Positions 7,230 through 14,043 of a stretch of DNA of 19,964 bases are shown here, one piece after another (the stretch's first letter is position 1; every line of letters begins with the position of its first letter). Source of the DNA: JBCCJA01 sp039045975 (GTDB lineage: Bacteria; Planctomycetota; Planctomycetia; Planctomycetales; Planctomycetaceae); contig JBCCJA010000066.1 of NCBI GenBank assembly GCA_039045975.1, positions 1-19,964 of the forward strand. The letters run 5' to 3'. The notes below the pieces were generated by a model. It did not search any database. It saw only the letters and a list, made by a program, of their open reading frames with translations, and was not told the DNA's origin. Position numbers and translations under genes: made by a program.

Positions 7230-8426
7230 TCAGAACTCGGCGACGACTCGGCCGTCCGAGCGGCTGTTGAGGGCCTCGAAGGTCGAATCGGTGCTCCCCG
7301 GGAACGCCGATCGTGGCAGTGTAAATGTCGGCGCGTTACCCAACCACGGGGCGGCATCATTATCGATAGCTTCGGAAAGGAAACGGACCGAACCGTCGCC
7401 GAGGACGAACTGCGCCCCGCCGGCGTGCATGCTGTAGTAACCTGTCCGTGCGGTGCGGACCTCCCAATCTTGGTACGTGCCGTTGCCGTTAATGTCACCG
7501 TCGCGGTTGATCGCCGTCGAATGTGCCAACGCGAAGTTGAGCCGATTGTTATTCGGATCGACCTGACTGTTACCAACCACGTGCAGGGCTGCGCCGAACG
7601 TATATTTCTCGATCGACGGCAGGTCGCCATTGCGGTCGAGCAGGTAGCTGTAGGCACGCTCGCCGACGAAAATCGTATTACTCAGACCATCGGTGACGTC
7701 GCGGAAGCGGAGACGGCTCATGACGCCAAAGACGCCGTCGAAATCAGACGGCCGGCACGCCCCGTCTGCCGTGTTGAACGGCAAATCGATATCCCGCGGA
7801 TGCATGCCCCGCGTACTGTGATTCCCGACGTACGTCGCGACCGGCAAGGCGATCTGATTCGTCGGATTGTTCACGCCCCGAGGCGGTAGCCCGCCGTTCG
7901 TCATGTCGATCGAGTACTTCTCGTGCGACGTCGGCACGGCGTCCGAGGGACACTGGAACACTGCGATCGTCTGCTGGAATTGGTCGCGAAACTGCAAGTC
8001 TGTTAAGAGTTCGGCCCCCATCTGATCGAGGTTGCGCGAGCCGACGCCCATCCGCTCATAAAGATTCTCGAGCTCCAGGAAGGGATAGATCATTGCCATC
8101 CAACTCCAGCCGCCCTTCCAGTCGTTGACCGCCCCGAGGGCGTCGCCGCAGGCCTCCTGCACGTCGCGACCCTGGAGTGCCCGCCAGCCGGCGTCGTCCT
8201 GCGGCAGCGAGCCGGGCGGGAGCATGCCGTAGGTGTCGTGATAGTTATGAATCGCCAGGCCGATCTGCTTCAAATTGTTTTTGCAAGCGGTCCGCCGGGC
8301 CGCCTCGCGGGCCTGCTGGACCGCGGGCAAGAGCAGTGCGACGATGATCGCAATGATCGCGATCACAACCAATAACTCGATCAGCGTGAAGCCGCCCCGG
8401 ACTGAGGGCCGTCGGTTCGTATTCAT
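7230..8426 (-). CDS. DUF1559 prepilin-like protein (H-X9-DG type), copy 2
   Basis: A 398-residue prepilin-like protein: short basic N terminus, cleavage motif GGFTLIELL, one hydrophobic helix, the conserved NNLKQIGLAIHNYHDTYG segment, DGLSNTIFVGERAYSY, and C-terminal HAGGAQFVLGDG (H-X9-DG). ATG 8426 is strongly supported: GAGGAG lies 8 bases upstream and the prepilin motif follows at once. A longer frame from 8747 would run through the upstream lipoprotein gene in another frame and is rejected. It is close in sequence to copy 3 (9031-10206) throughout, which points to gene duplication. A GC hairpin (8447-8460) lies between the lipoprotein stop and this gene. The precise function is unknown; the family is associated with the planctomycete envelope. 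Confidence 0.95.
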   Translation of the reverse strand: MNTNRRPSVRGGFTLIELLVVIAIIAIIVALLLPAVQQAREAARRTACKNNLKQIGLAIHNYHDTYGMLPPGSLPQDDAGWRALQGRDVQEACGDALGAVNDWKGGWSWMAMIYPFLELENLYERMGVGSRNLDQMGAELLTDLQFRDQFQQTIAVFQCPSDAVPTSHEKYSIDMTNGGLPPRGVNNPTNQIALPVATYVGNHSTRGMHPRDIDLPFNTADGACRPSDFDGVFGVMSRLRFRDVTDGLSNTIFVGERAYSYLLDRNGDLPSIEKYTFGAALHVVGNSQVDPNNNRLNFALAHSTAINRDGDINGNGTYQDWEVRTARTGYYSMHAGGAQFVLGDGSVRFLSEAIDNDAAPWLGNAPTFTLPRSAFPGSTDSTFEALNSRSDGRVVAEF

Positions 8427-8446
8427 TTTAATACTCCTCGAATGAA

Positions 8447-8460
8447 GGACGGGCGAACGC
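8447..8460 (-). other. Intercistronic hairpin CGGGCG-TT-CGCCCG
   Basis: On the minus strand CGGGCGTTCGCCCG forms a short, very stable stem with a GTTC or TT loop, about 20 bases before the DUF1559 copy 2 start and just upstream of its Shine-Dalgarno. The hairpin before copy 3 (10229-10246) shares the same core, GGGCGTTCGCCC. It could attenuate or protect the transcript. There is no T run of terminator length. Confidence 0.55.
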
Positions 8461-8526
8461 CCGGTTTCAGAACATCGTGTCGGACGCCACACGAACGGCA
8501 GCGACCGAACTCCCCTCGGAAATAGT

Positions 8527-8946
8527 TTAGGTCTCCAGTGCGAAATCGGCCGCGGAAGTTCCGTCGCCGGGGACATCGAAAAGGACGCCCTCTTCGACGT
8601 AGCGGCTCGGGAGTCTGATCGCGTCCTCCGGCGCGTCGGGGTCGGGTATGTCGCCCGAGCCGCGGAACGTGACCTTGTGGGGCCCGGGGACGGCCCCCGG
8701 CGACCGCGCCGGCAGTGTACTCCGCAGAGTAAACCGCCCGTCCGCATCGGTCCGCCCGATCGACGAGCCGCCGGTGGCGATCCCTTCGCCCGACTGTCGC
8801 GGATTGAATGTGACTAAAACGCCTTCGGCCGGTTCCCCGCCGACGGTCACGACGCCGCTGACCGCGACATAGCTGAAGTCGCCCTGCTCGCCGCAGCCGA
8901 CCGCCGCGGCGGACGCCGTCACGATTAACAATAACGAATTACGCAT
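8527..8946 (-). CDS. Small secreted lipoprotein with carboxypeptidase-regulatory-like fold
   Basis: A 139-residue lipoprotein. The signal peptide MRNSLLLIVTASAAAVGC ends in a lipobox with C18. The mature part has VSGVVTVGGEPAEGVLV and TDADGRFTL, the same small beta-sandwich pattern as the lipoprotein at 5174-5602, with which it shares layout and probably ancestry. ATG 8946 is preferred: AAAGGGGA precedes it by about six bases and the signal peptide starts there. An in-frame GTG at 8970 would add eight residues. It lies 84 bases after DUF1559 copy 3 and 100 bases before copy 2, all on one strand, suggesting an operon. The molecular role of these lipoproteins is not known. Confidence 0.87.
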   Translation of the reverse strand: MRNSLLLIVTASAAAVGCGEQGDFSYVAVSGVVTVGGEPAEGVLVTFNPRQSGEGIATGGSSIGRTDADGRFTLRSTLPARSPGAVPGPHKVTFRGSGDIPDPDAPEDAIRLPSRYVEEGVLFDVPGDGTSAADFALET

Positions 8947-9030
8947 CGCTATCCCCTTTGAGTGAGACACTCGATGACGAAAACGACGACCTGCCTTCGA
9001 GACAGGCGACGCCGGAACACCTCCTCTGAT

Positions 9031-10206
9031 TCAGAACTCCCCCAAAACCCGGCCGTCGGAGCGGTTACACAGAGCTTCGAACGCCGTATCGGTTCCGCCC
9101 GGAAAGTCGGTACGCGGCTGAGGAACCCCGCCGAAGAATGGGCTGGCGTTGTTTTCGATCGACTCACTTATGAATCGGATCGAACCGTCACCGAGCAGAA
9201 ATTGGGCCCCGCCCGGGTGCAGACTGTAGTAACCGGCCCGCGACTCACGGACCTCCCAGTCTTGATAGACGCCGTTCCCGTTAAGGTCGGCGTCGCGGTT
9301 AATGCCGACGGAGTGTGCCCAAGAAAACGTAAGCCGATTCTCATTCGGGAATGACACCGCGACCCCCGTCAAGTGCAGTGCCCCTCCCTGCGCGACGTCT
9401 TCATTGGCGACGTCTCCGTTGCGGTCGAGGACGTAGCTGTAGGCCCGTTCGCCGACGAAGATCGTGTTACTCAAGCCGTCGGTCACGTCGCGGAATCGGA
9501 TACGACTGTTGATCCCGAAGACGCCGTCGAAGTCATCCGGCCGACACTCGCCGTCGGTCGTGCTGTAGGGCTGCGTCACGTCATGGGGGTGCATGCCCTG
9601 CGTGCTGTGATTGCCGACATAGGCCGCCACCGGCAGGGCGATTTGAGTCGCATTGAAATTTCCGTTCGGAGGCAGGCCTTGGCTGGTCATCGTGAATCCG
9701 TAGTGCTCGTGGACCGACGGGACCGCATCCGACGGACACAGAAACACATTAATCGGCTGTTGGAACTGGGCCTGGAAAGCCGGGTCTCCGTTCAGGTCGC
9801 CTCCCAACTCGGCGAGACGACGGGTCCCGACTCCGAGCCGCTCGTAGAGATTTTCGAGCTCGAGGAACGGATAGATCATCGCCATCCAGCTCCAGCCGCC
9901 CTTCCAGCTTTCGAGGGTCGGTTCCCCGCAAATATCATTCGCCGGCCGGCCGGCCAGATCCCGCCAGCCGGGGTTATCTTGAGGCACGACGCCGGGCGGC
10001 ATCATGCCGTAGGTGTCGTGATAATTGTGGATCGCCAAGCCGATCTGTTTTAAATTGTTCTTGCACGCGGTCCGACGCGCCGCCTCACGGGCCTGCTGCA
10101 CCGCGGGAAGAAGCAACGCGACGATAATCGCGATGATCGCGATCACCACCAATAATTCGATCAGAGTGAAGCCGCGGGGTGCGGCCGGTACCCGGTTCGT
10201 TCGCAT
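9031..10206 (-). CDS. DUF1559 prepilin-like protein (H-X9-DG type), copy 3
   Basis: A 391-residue prepilin-like protein starting MRTNRVPAAPRGFTLIELL, with G/F prepilin cleavage site, one hydrophobic helix, NNLKQIGLAIHNYHDTYG, a GGWSWMAMIYPFLELENLYER segment, DGLSNTIFVGERAYSY and HPGGAQFLLGDG (H-X9-DG). ATG 10206 is supported by AAGGA upstream and by the position of the prepilin motif; an upstream start at 10254 would add 16 residues. It lies 48 bases after the FecR-domain gene, with a hairpin in the gap, so it is probably the first structural gene controlled by the sigma/FecR pair. It is very similar to copy 2. Confidence 0.95.
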   Translation of the reverse strand: MRTNRVPAAPRGFTLIELLVVIAIIAIIVALLLPAVQQAREAARRTACKNNLKQIGLAIHNYHDTYGMMPPGVVPQDNPGWRDLAGRPANDICGEPTLESWKGGWSWMAMIYPFLELENLYERLGVGTRRLAELGGDLNGDPAFQAQFQQPINVFLCPSDAVPSVHEHYGFTMTSQGLPPNGNFNATQIALPVAAYVGNHSTQGMHPHDVTQPYSTTDGECRPDDFDGVFGINSRIRFRDVTDGLSNTIFVGERAYSYVLDRNGDVANEDVAQGGALHLTGVAVSFPNENRLTFSWAHSVGINRDADLNGNGVYQDWEVRESRAGYYSLHPGGAQFLLGDGSIRFISESIENNASPFFGGVPQPRTDFPGGTDTAFEALCNRSDGRVLGEF

Positions 10207-10228
10207 GGATACGATCCTTGAATAACAA

Positions 10229-10246
10229 GAGGGCGAACGCCCTCTG
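10229..10246 (-). other. Intercistronic hairpin AGAGGGCG-TT-CGCCCTCT
   Basis: An 8 bp perfect stem on the minus strand between the FecR-domain gene stop (10255) and the DUF1559 copy 3 start (10206). It is followed by CTTGTTATT, slightly T-rich, so it could act as a weak terminator or attenuator setting the ratio of regulator to pilin-like protein. It shares the core GGGCGTTCGCCC with the hairpin at 8447-8460. Confidence 0.55.
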
Positions 10247-10254
10247 GGGAACAA

Positions 10255-11589
10255 TTAAGTTTCCTCGAACGTCAGCACGCGGACTTGGTCGACCCGCACG
10301 TGGGAGCCGAGGTCGATCTCGAGATTGAATTTCAGGACCCTCCCGTCGGCGGTCGCGGTCGCGTCGTCGCCGTCTTCGAGGCCGCGCTCCGTCGACCCGC
10401 CGTACGCGGTCTCCGACAGGCCGAACGGCTCGTCGGTCGCGTCGAGCGATGACGCGTCGGCGGCGACCGCGGCGATCGGGCCGGCGAAGCGGAGCGTCCC
10501 CTTCGGAGCGCGGGCGTTGACCAGGTGCGGGTCGAAGTGGACCAGATAGCTGCGGAGCGGCGTGCCGGCCGGGAGCGTCCGGGCTCGATCCCCGGCCCCG
10601 ACCACGAGAGGCCGATCGAGCACGACGCCGCGACGCTCGGGGATGACGAGCACGTGACTGCGGGTGACGGTCCCGCCGGCCGTGACGTCTTCCGGCGTCT
10701 CGGCCGCGAGCCTCGCCGCGCCGCTCAAGGAGCGCAGGCGACCGACCCGCCGGTCGAACCAGTCGCCGAGTTCGGCCGTCTCGGCGTCGTAGATCTCCGC
10801 CGCACGGTCGAAGACCGCCGACTGGCCCGCGACGAGCGACGCGACGCGGAGGCGATAGCCGGAGGTATCGAGCGCATACGCGTCGACGCGGCCCGAGCGC
10901 ACGCCGACACGCGTATCTTCCTCGAGCCGATGCTCGACGACGAATTCGGTCCCGAGGTCGACGACTTCGGCCCGTTCGGTAAGGACGGTGAACCCGACGG
11001 CCGGCGGCGGGACGACAGCCCGCAACCGCCCGGTGATCAGTTTCAGCCGGTTGTCCCCGCTCCACGAGACGGTCGCCGGGCCGCGGACGTCGACCGTCGT
11101 GCCGGCCTCGCCCCGGAACGTCACGACGCCCGCCTCGATACGGACCCGCTCGTCGGGTCGGACGAGCGTGCCGATGCCGAAGTCGGACGACCGCACCTCG
11201 GCGTCTTCGGAGAGGGCCTGAACCGTCGCGACGGCGGGCGGCTTCCGCAGGAGGATCGCGGCGAAGCTGCCGCCGAAGATCGCGACGAGCCCGCACGCGG
11301 CGGCGGCGAACGCGACGACACGCGGCAGCCGCCGCGTCGCCCGGCGGAGCGGCAGACCCCGGTCGGTCTCGGACAGGCCGGCGACCGACTCGTCCGGAGC
11401 GGTCAACGCGGCGAAAACCTGCATGTAATTCAGATAGACCTGGCAGAGCGTCAGGTCGCCGGCGAGCAGCCGATCGAGGTCGGCCGCCGCGTCGGCCGAC
11501 AAGCGGCCTTCGCAGACCGCTTCGGCCAGCGATTCGACCCTTCGGACGTCCTCCGGACGCGGGGCCAGTGAACCGGACGAACCGTTCAT
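10255..11589 (-). CDS. FecR-domain membrane protein, putative anti-sigma factor
   Basis: A 444-residue protein. Residues 1-90 are cytoplasmic and helical (about 14-62 includes a short segment that could bind sigma). One membrane helix spans about 91-114, and an outer FecR domain follows (about 145-235) with the hallmark VVDLGTEF (209-216). The C-terminal part (about 300-444) is a beta-rich, probably ligand- or wall-binding region that I cannot name. FecR-like proteins of this architecture accompany ECF sigma factors in planctomycetes and are thought to sense signals across the membrane. The start at 11589 overlaps the sigma factor stop as ATGA, which indicates translational coupling. A longer frame from 11778 would overlap the sigma gene and is rejected. 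Direct control of the sigma factor is inferred from neighbourhood. Confidence 0.88.
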   Translation of the reverse strand: MNGSSGSLAPRPEDVRRVESLAEAVCEGRLSADAAADLDRLLAGDLTLCQVYLNYMQVFAALTAPDESVAGLSETDRGLPLRRATRRLPRVVAFAAAACGLVAIFGGSFAAILLRKPPAVATVQALSEDAEVRSSDFGIGTLVRPDERVRIEAGVVTFRGEAGTTVDVRGPATVSWSGDNRLKLITGRLRAVVPPPAVGFTVLTERAEVVDLGTEFVVEHRLEEDTRVGVRSGRVDAYALDTSGYRLRVASLVAGQSAVFDRAAEIYDAETAELGDWFDRRVGRLRSLSGAARLAAETPEDVTAGGTVTRSHVLVIPERRGVVLDRPLVVGAGDRARTLPAGTPLRSYLVHFDPHLVNARAPKGTLRFAGPIAAVAADASSLDATDEPFGLSETAYGGSTERGLEDGDDATATADGRVLKFNLEIDLGSHVRVDQVRVLTFEET

Positions 11590-12152
11590 GAGCGGTCCTC
11601 CGTCAGGCCGAGCTTGCGGTTCACGCAGTCGTACAGCTTCCGCCTGAGTCGGGTCAGCCGGCTGCGGACGGTGCCCTCCGGCCTGCCCTGGGCCCGGGCC
11701 CAGTCGGCGATCTGGCCGTGCCGCCCGTGGCAGGCGCGGAGCAAGCCGCGGTCGCGGTCGGGCAAAGAACCGAGGCACTCCTCGAGTTTTTCGAGCCGCA
11801 ACTCGTGCAGCTCCGACGCGGCCGCGTGGACCTTCGCGAGGTTGGCGACGGCCCGCTCCGAGAGCTGCAGGGTGCGGTGCCGTCGACGGTCACGCAGCAG
11901 CATGCGGGCCTTGTTCGCCGCGATGCCGCAGGCCCACGACGCGAAACTGCGGCTCTGTTCGAATTCTTCGAAACGCTCCCAGAGGACGACGCCGGTTTCC
12001 TGCAACAGGTCGTCGGCGTCCTCGGCGTGGCCCAGGTATGTCAGAAGCGTGCGGCGGATCGCCAGCCGTGCCCCGGCGAAAAGCTCGATGAAACGGGCTT
12101 GTTCGCGTGGGGCTCGCTCGTGCCGGTCTGTCAAAAATTGGCCGCGGGTCAT
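11586..12152 (-). CDS. ECF-type RNA polymerase sigma factor
   Basis: A 188-residue sigma-70 family protein of ECF size. Region 2 covers about 25-95, with DADDLLQETGVVLWERF and the promoter -10 recognition stretch SFASWACGIAANKARMLLRDRRR. Region 4 covers about 125-180, with LGSLPDRDRGLL and the helix-turn-helix GTVRSRLTRLRRKLYDCV. It resembles the planctomycete/verrucomicrobial sigma subfamily often paired with FecR-domain proteins. It is the first gene of the minus-strand cluster and is coupled to the FecR gene by an ATGA overlap. AGGA lies about nine bases upstream of ATG 12152. A GGGAAC site upstream suggests autoregulation (separate entry). Confidence 0.9.
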   Translation of the reverse strand: MTRGQFLTDRHERAPREQARFIELFAGARLAIRRTLLTYLGHAEDADDLLQETGVVLWERFEEFEQSRSFASWACGIAANKARMLLRDRRRHRTLQLSERAVANLAKVHAAASELHELRLEKLEECLGSLPDRDRGLLRACHGRHGQIADWARAQGRPEGTVRSRLTRLRRKLYDCVNRKLGLTEDRS

Positions 12153-12197
12153 GGCTGGATCGTCCTGTCCGGTGCCCTGTGTTTGCCGGGCGATCCG

Positions 12198-12226
12198 AAA
12201 CGCTGCGGGAATTCTTGGCCGTTCCC
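12198..12226 (-). promoter_or_regulatory. Candidate ECF-type promoter of the sigma/FecR operon
   Basis: On the minus strand GGGAAC (12226-12221) is followed after 18 bases by CGTTT (12202-12198), about 45 bases before the sigma factor start. GGAAC-like -35 elements with a CGT/GTC-like -10 are typical of ECF promoters, and autoregulation is common. The match is short and the spacing slightly long, so this is tentative. Confidence 0.25.
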
Positions 12227-12504
12227 ATAAATTTTCACCGATCCGACAGCGGTCTTCGCAACAGGAGATGCCCGATGCCCGACTCGGACTGCGTTTTCCC
12301 AGGGATCACCGCGTCATTCTCTTGCGGACCCACGAAGACGGAGCCGCCTGCTCTGCGGACGCCCGAACGTCCGCGGTCAATAAACGCCGCGTTCCGCAGG
12401 AGTGACCGGCTCGCCAATCGGGCTGAACCGCCGGGCCGACCAAAGCACCGGGCGCACACATATTTGAATGCGTTCGCGCGGTCGGAACGGCGACGTTGAC
12501 GGCT

Positions 12505-12533
12505 TTGAAAATTCGCCGCCTTGCCCTAACAAT
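12505..12533 (+). promoter_or_regulatory. Candidate housekeeping promoter of the nqr operon
   Basis: TTGAAA (12505-12510) and AACAAT (12528-12533) are separated by 17 bases. They match sigma-70 consensus at 5 of 6 and 4 of 6 positions. The predicted start of transcription near 12541 leaves about 50 bases of leader before nqrA, so position and spacing fit. The AT-richer patch stands out in GC-rich DNA. Confidence 0.4.
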
Positions 12534-12592
12534 CCCTAGGCGATCTGTCCGGATCGCCCCGACTGTCGCGACGCCATCCGCCACGCCCCCTC

Positions 12593-13942
12593 ATGATCAC
12601 GATCCGCCGCGGACTCGACCTTCCGATCTCCGGCGAGCCCGATTCGTCGAAAGCGATCGGGGCGAAATCGACCGGCCGTGTCGGTGTCGTCGGGCCCGAT
12701 TTTGTAGGGATGAAGCCGACGATGCATGTCGCCGTCGGCGACAAGGTGCGGCGGGGGCAGTTGCTGTTCGAAGACAAAAAGAATGCCGGAGTGCGGCACG
12801 TCGCCCCGGCCGCCGGTGAAGTCGTCGAGGTCAACCGCGGCGCGAAGCGCGTTTTCCAGTCGGTCGTGATCGCGACCGACGGCTCCGACGACCAGGTCGA
12901 ATTCGAGAGCCACGCCGACCCGTCGGCACTGTCCCGGGACGTCGTCCGCGAATCGTTGCTCGCGTCGGGCCTCTGGACGGCGATCCGTGCCCGGCCGTAC
13001 GGCAAGACCGCGGTGCCGGACTCGGTCCCGAGTTCGATCTTCGTGCAGGCGATCGACACGAACCCGCTGGCGGCCGACCCGGCGCCACTCGTCAAGGCCC
13101 GGCCGGAAGACTTCCGCTACGGACTTCAGGCGCTGTCACACCTGACGGACGGGCCTCTGCACCTTTGCTGTCGTCCCGAAGCGGAGTTGCCGGGCCGGGA
13201 GTTGGAGTTCGTCCGGGTCGACGAGTTCGCGGGGCCACACCCCGCAGGACTGCCGGGAACGCACATCCATTTCCTCGACCCGGTCGGCGAGGGAAAGACG
13301 GTCTGGTACCTGAATTACGCCGACGTGATGGACATCGGCCGCTTCATCACGAGCGGCCGCCTGCCGACGACACGGGTGATCTCGCTGGCCGGGCCCGCCG
13401 TCAAGGAGCCGCGGCTGGTCGAAGTGCCGATCGGCGTGTGCCTTGACGAGATTATCGAGGGCGAACTGGTCGAGGACGGCGGGGACGTCCGCGTGGTCTC
13501 GGGCTCCGTCCTGCACGGACGGACGTCGGAACCGTTCTTCAACTACCTCGGTCGCTACGCGACTCAGGTCACGGCCCTGGCGGAGGGCAACGTCCGCGAG
13601 TTCCTCGGCTGGCAGGGGCCCGGTTTCGAAAAGTTCTCGATCAGGAAAATCTTCGCGTCGGCGGCGAACCCCTTCAAGAAGTTCGCGATGAGCACGTCGA
13701 CCCACGGCAGCCCGCGGGCGATGGTGCCGATCGGCGTCTACGAAGACATCATGCCGCTCGACGTCGAGCCGACTTACCTCTTACGTTCGCTGATCGTCGG
13801 AGACACGGAGCAGCTCCAGAAGCTCGGTGGACTCGAGCTCGAGGAGGAGGATTTGGCCCTCTGCACTTTCGTCGATCCGGGCAAGACGGCGTACGGGCCG
13901 ATGTTGCGAGAACGGCTGACGCTGATCGAAAAAGAGGGCTGA
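12593..13942 (+). CDS. nqrA: Na+-translocating NADH:quinone reductase subunit A
   Basis: A 449-residue cytoplasmic subunit of the sodium pump Na+-NQR, near the family's usual length of about 446. The N terminus MITIRRGLDLPISGEP matches the NqrA signature, followed by a lipoyl-like segment (GMKPTMHVAVGDKVRRGQLLFEDKK, about 40-64) and conserved inner stretches such as GEGKTVWYLNYADVMDIG. NqrA carries no redox cofactor of its own and contributes to the quinone side of the complex. It is the first gene of nqrABCDEF. ATG 12593 starts the conserved N terminus; no Shine-Dalgarno is visible before it. The gap to nqrB is 101 bases. Confidence 0.96.
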   Translation: MITIRRGLDLPISGEPDSSKAIGAKSTGRVGVVGPDFVGMKPTMHVAVGDKVRRGQLLFEDKKNAGVRHVAPAAGEVVEVNRGAKRVFQSVVIATDGSDDQVEFESHADPSALSRDVVRESLLASGLWTAIRARPYGKTAVPDSVPSSIFVQAIDTNPLAADPAPLVKARPEDFRYGLQALSHLTDGPLHLCCRPEAELPGRELEFVRVDEFAGPHPAGLPGTHIHFLDPVGEGKTVWYLNYADVMDIGRFITSGRLPTTRVISLAGPAVKEPRLVEVPIGVCLDEIIEGELVEDGGDVRVVSGSVLHGRTSEPFFNYLGRYATQVTALAEGNVREFLGWQGPGFEKFSIRKIFASAANPFKKFAMSTSTHGSPRAMVPIGVYEDIMPLDVEPTYLLRSLIVGDTEQLQKLGGLELEEEDLALCTFVDPGKTAYGPMLRERLTLIEKEG

Positions 13943-14043
13943 GCGAGACCTGAGAGGCTCGGCGATGGGGACGACCCCTAGCTGCGGAGCCGCACCGGCG
14001 TAGAAATGTACCCCACAAGTCTGAGTCCCAGACGCGACCAACG

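Larger units (their letters stand above)
12153..12592. other. 440 bp divergent intergenic region between sigma gene and nqrA
   Basis: No supported gene. It separates two divergently read operons and so should hold both promoters (candidate sites listed separately). A 7 bp hairpin, GCGGACG (12355-12361) with CGTCCGC (12368-12374), lies near the middle without a T run. Several frames stay open here, but only as Arg-rich, low-complexity translations. Confidence 0.7.

Noticed and set aside
10085..11296. Long minus-strand frame over the FecR gene
   Set aside because: Very Arg-rich and out of frame with the FecR-domain protein; no motif.
10525..11571. Long plus-strand frame opposite the FecR gene
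   Set aside because: Antisense shadow; FecR hallmark and membrane helix are on the other strand.
11614..12405. Plus-strand frame across the sigma gene and intergenic region
   Set aside because: Ser/Arg-rich antisense translation; the sigma factor regions 2 and 4 are clear on the minus strand.
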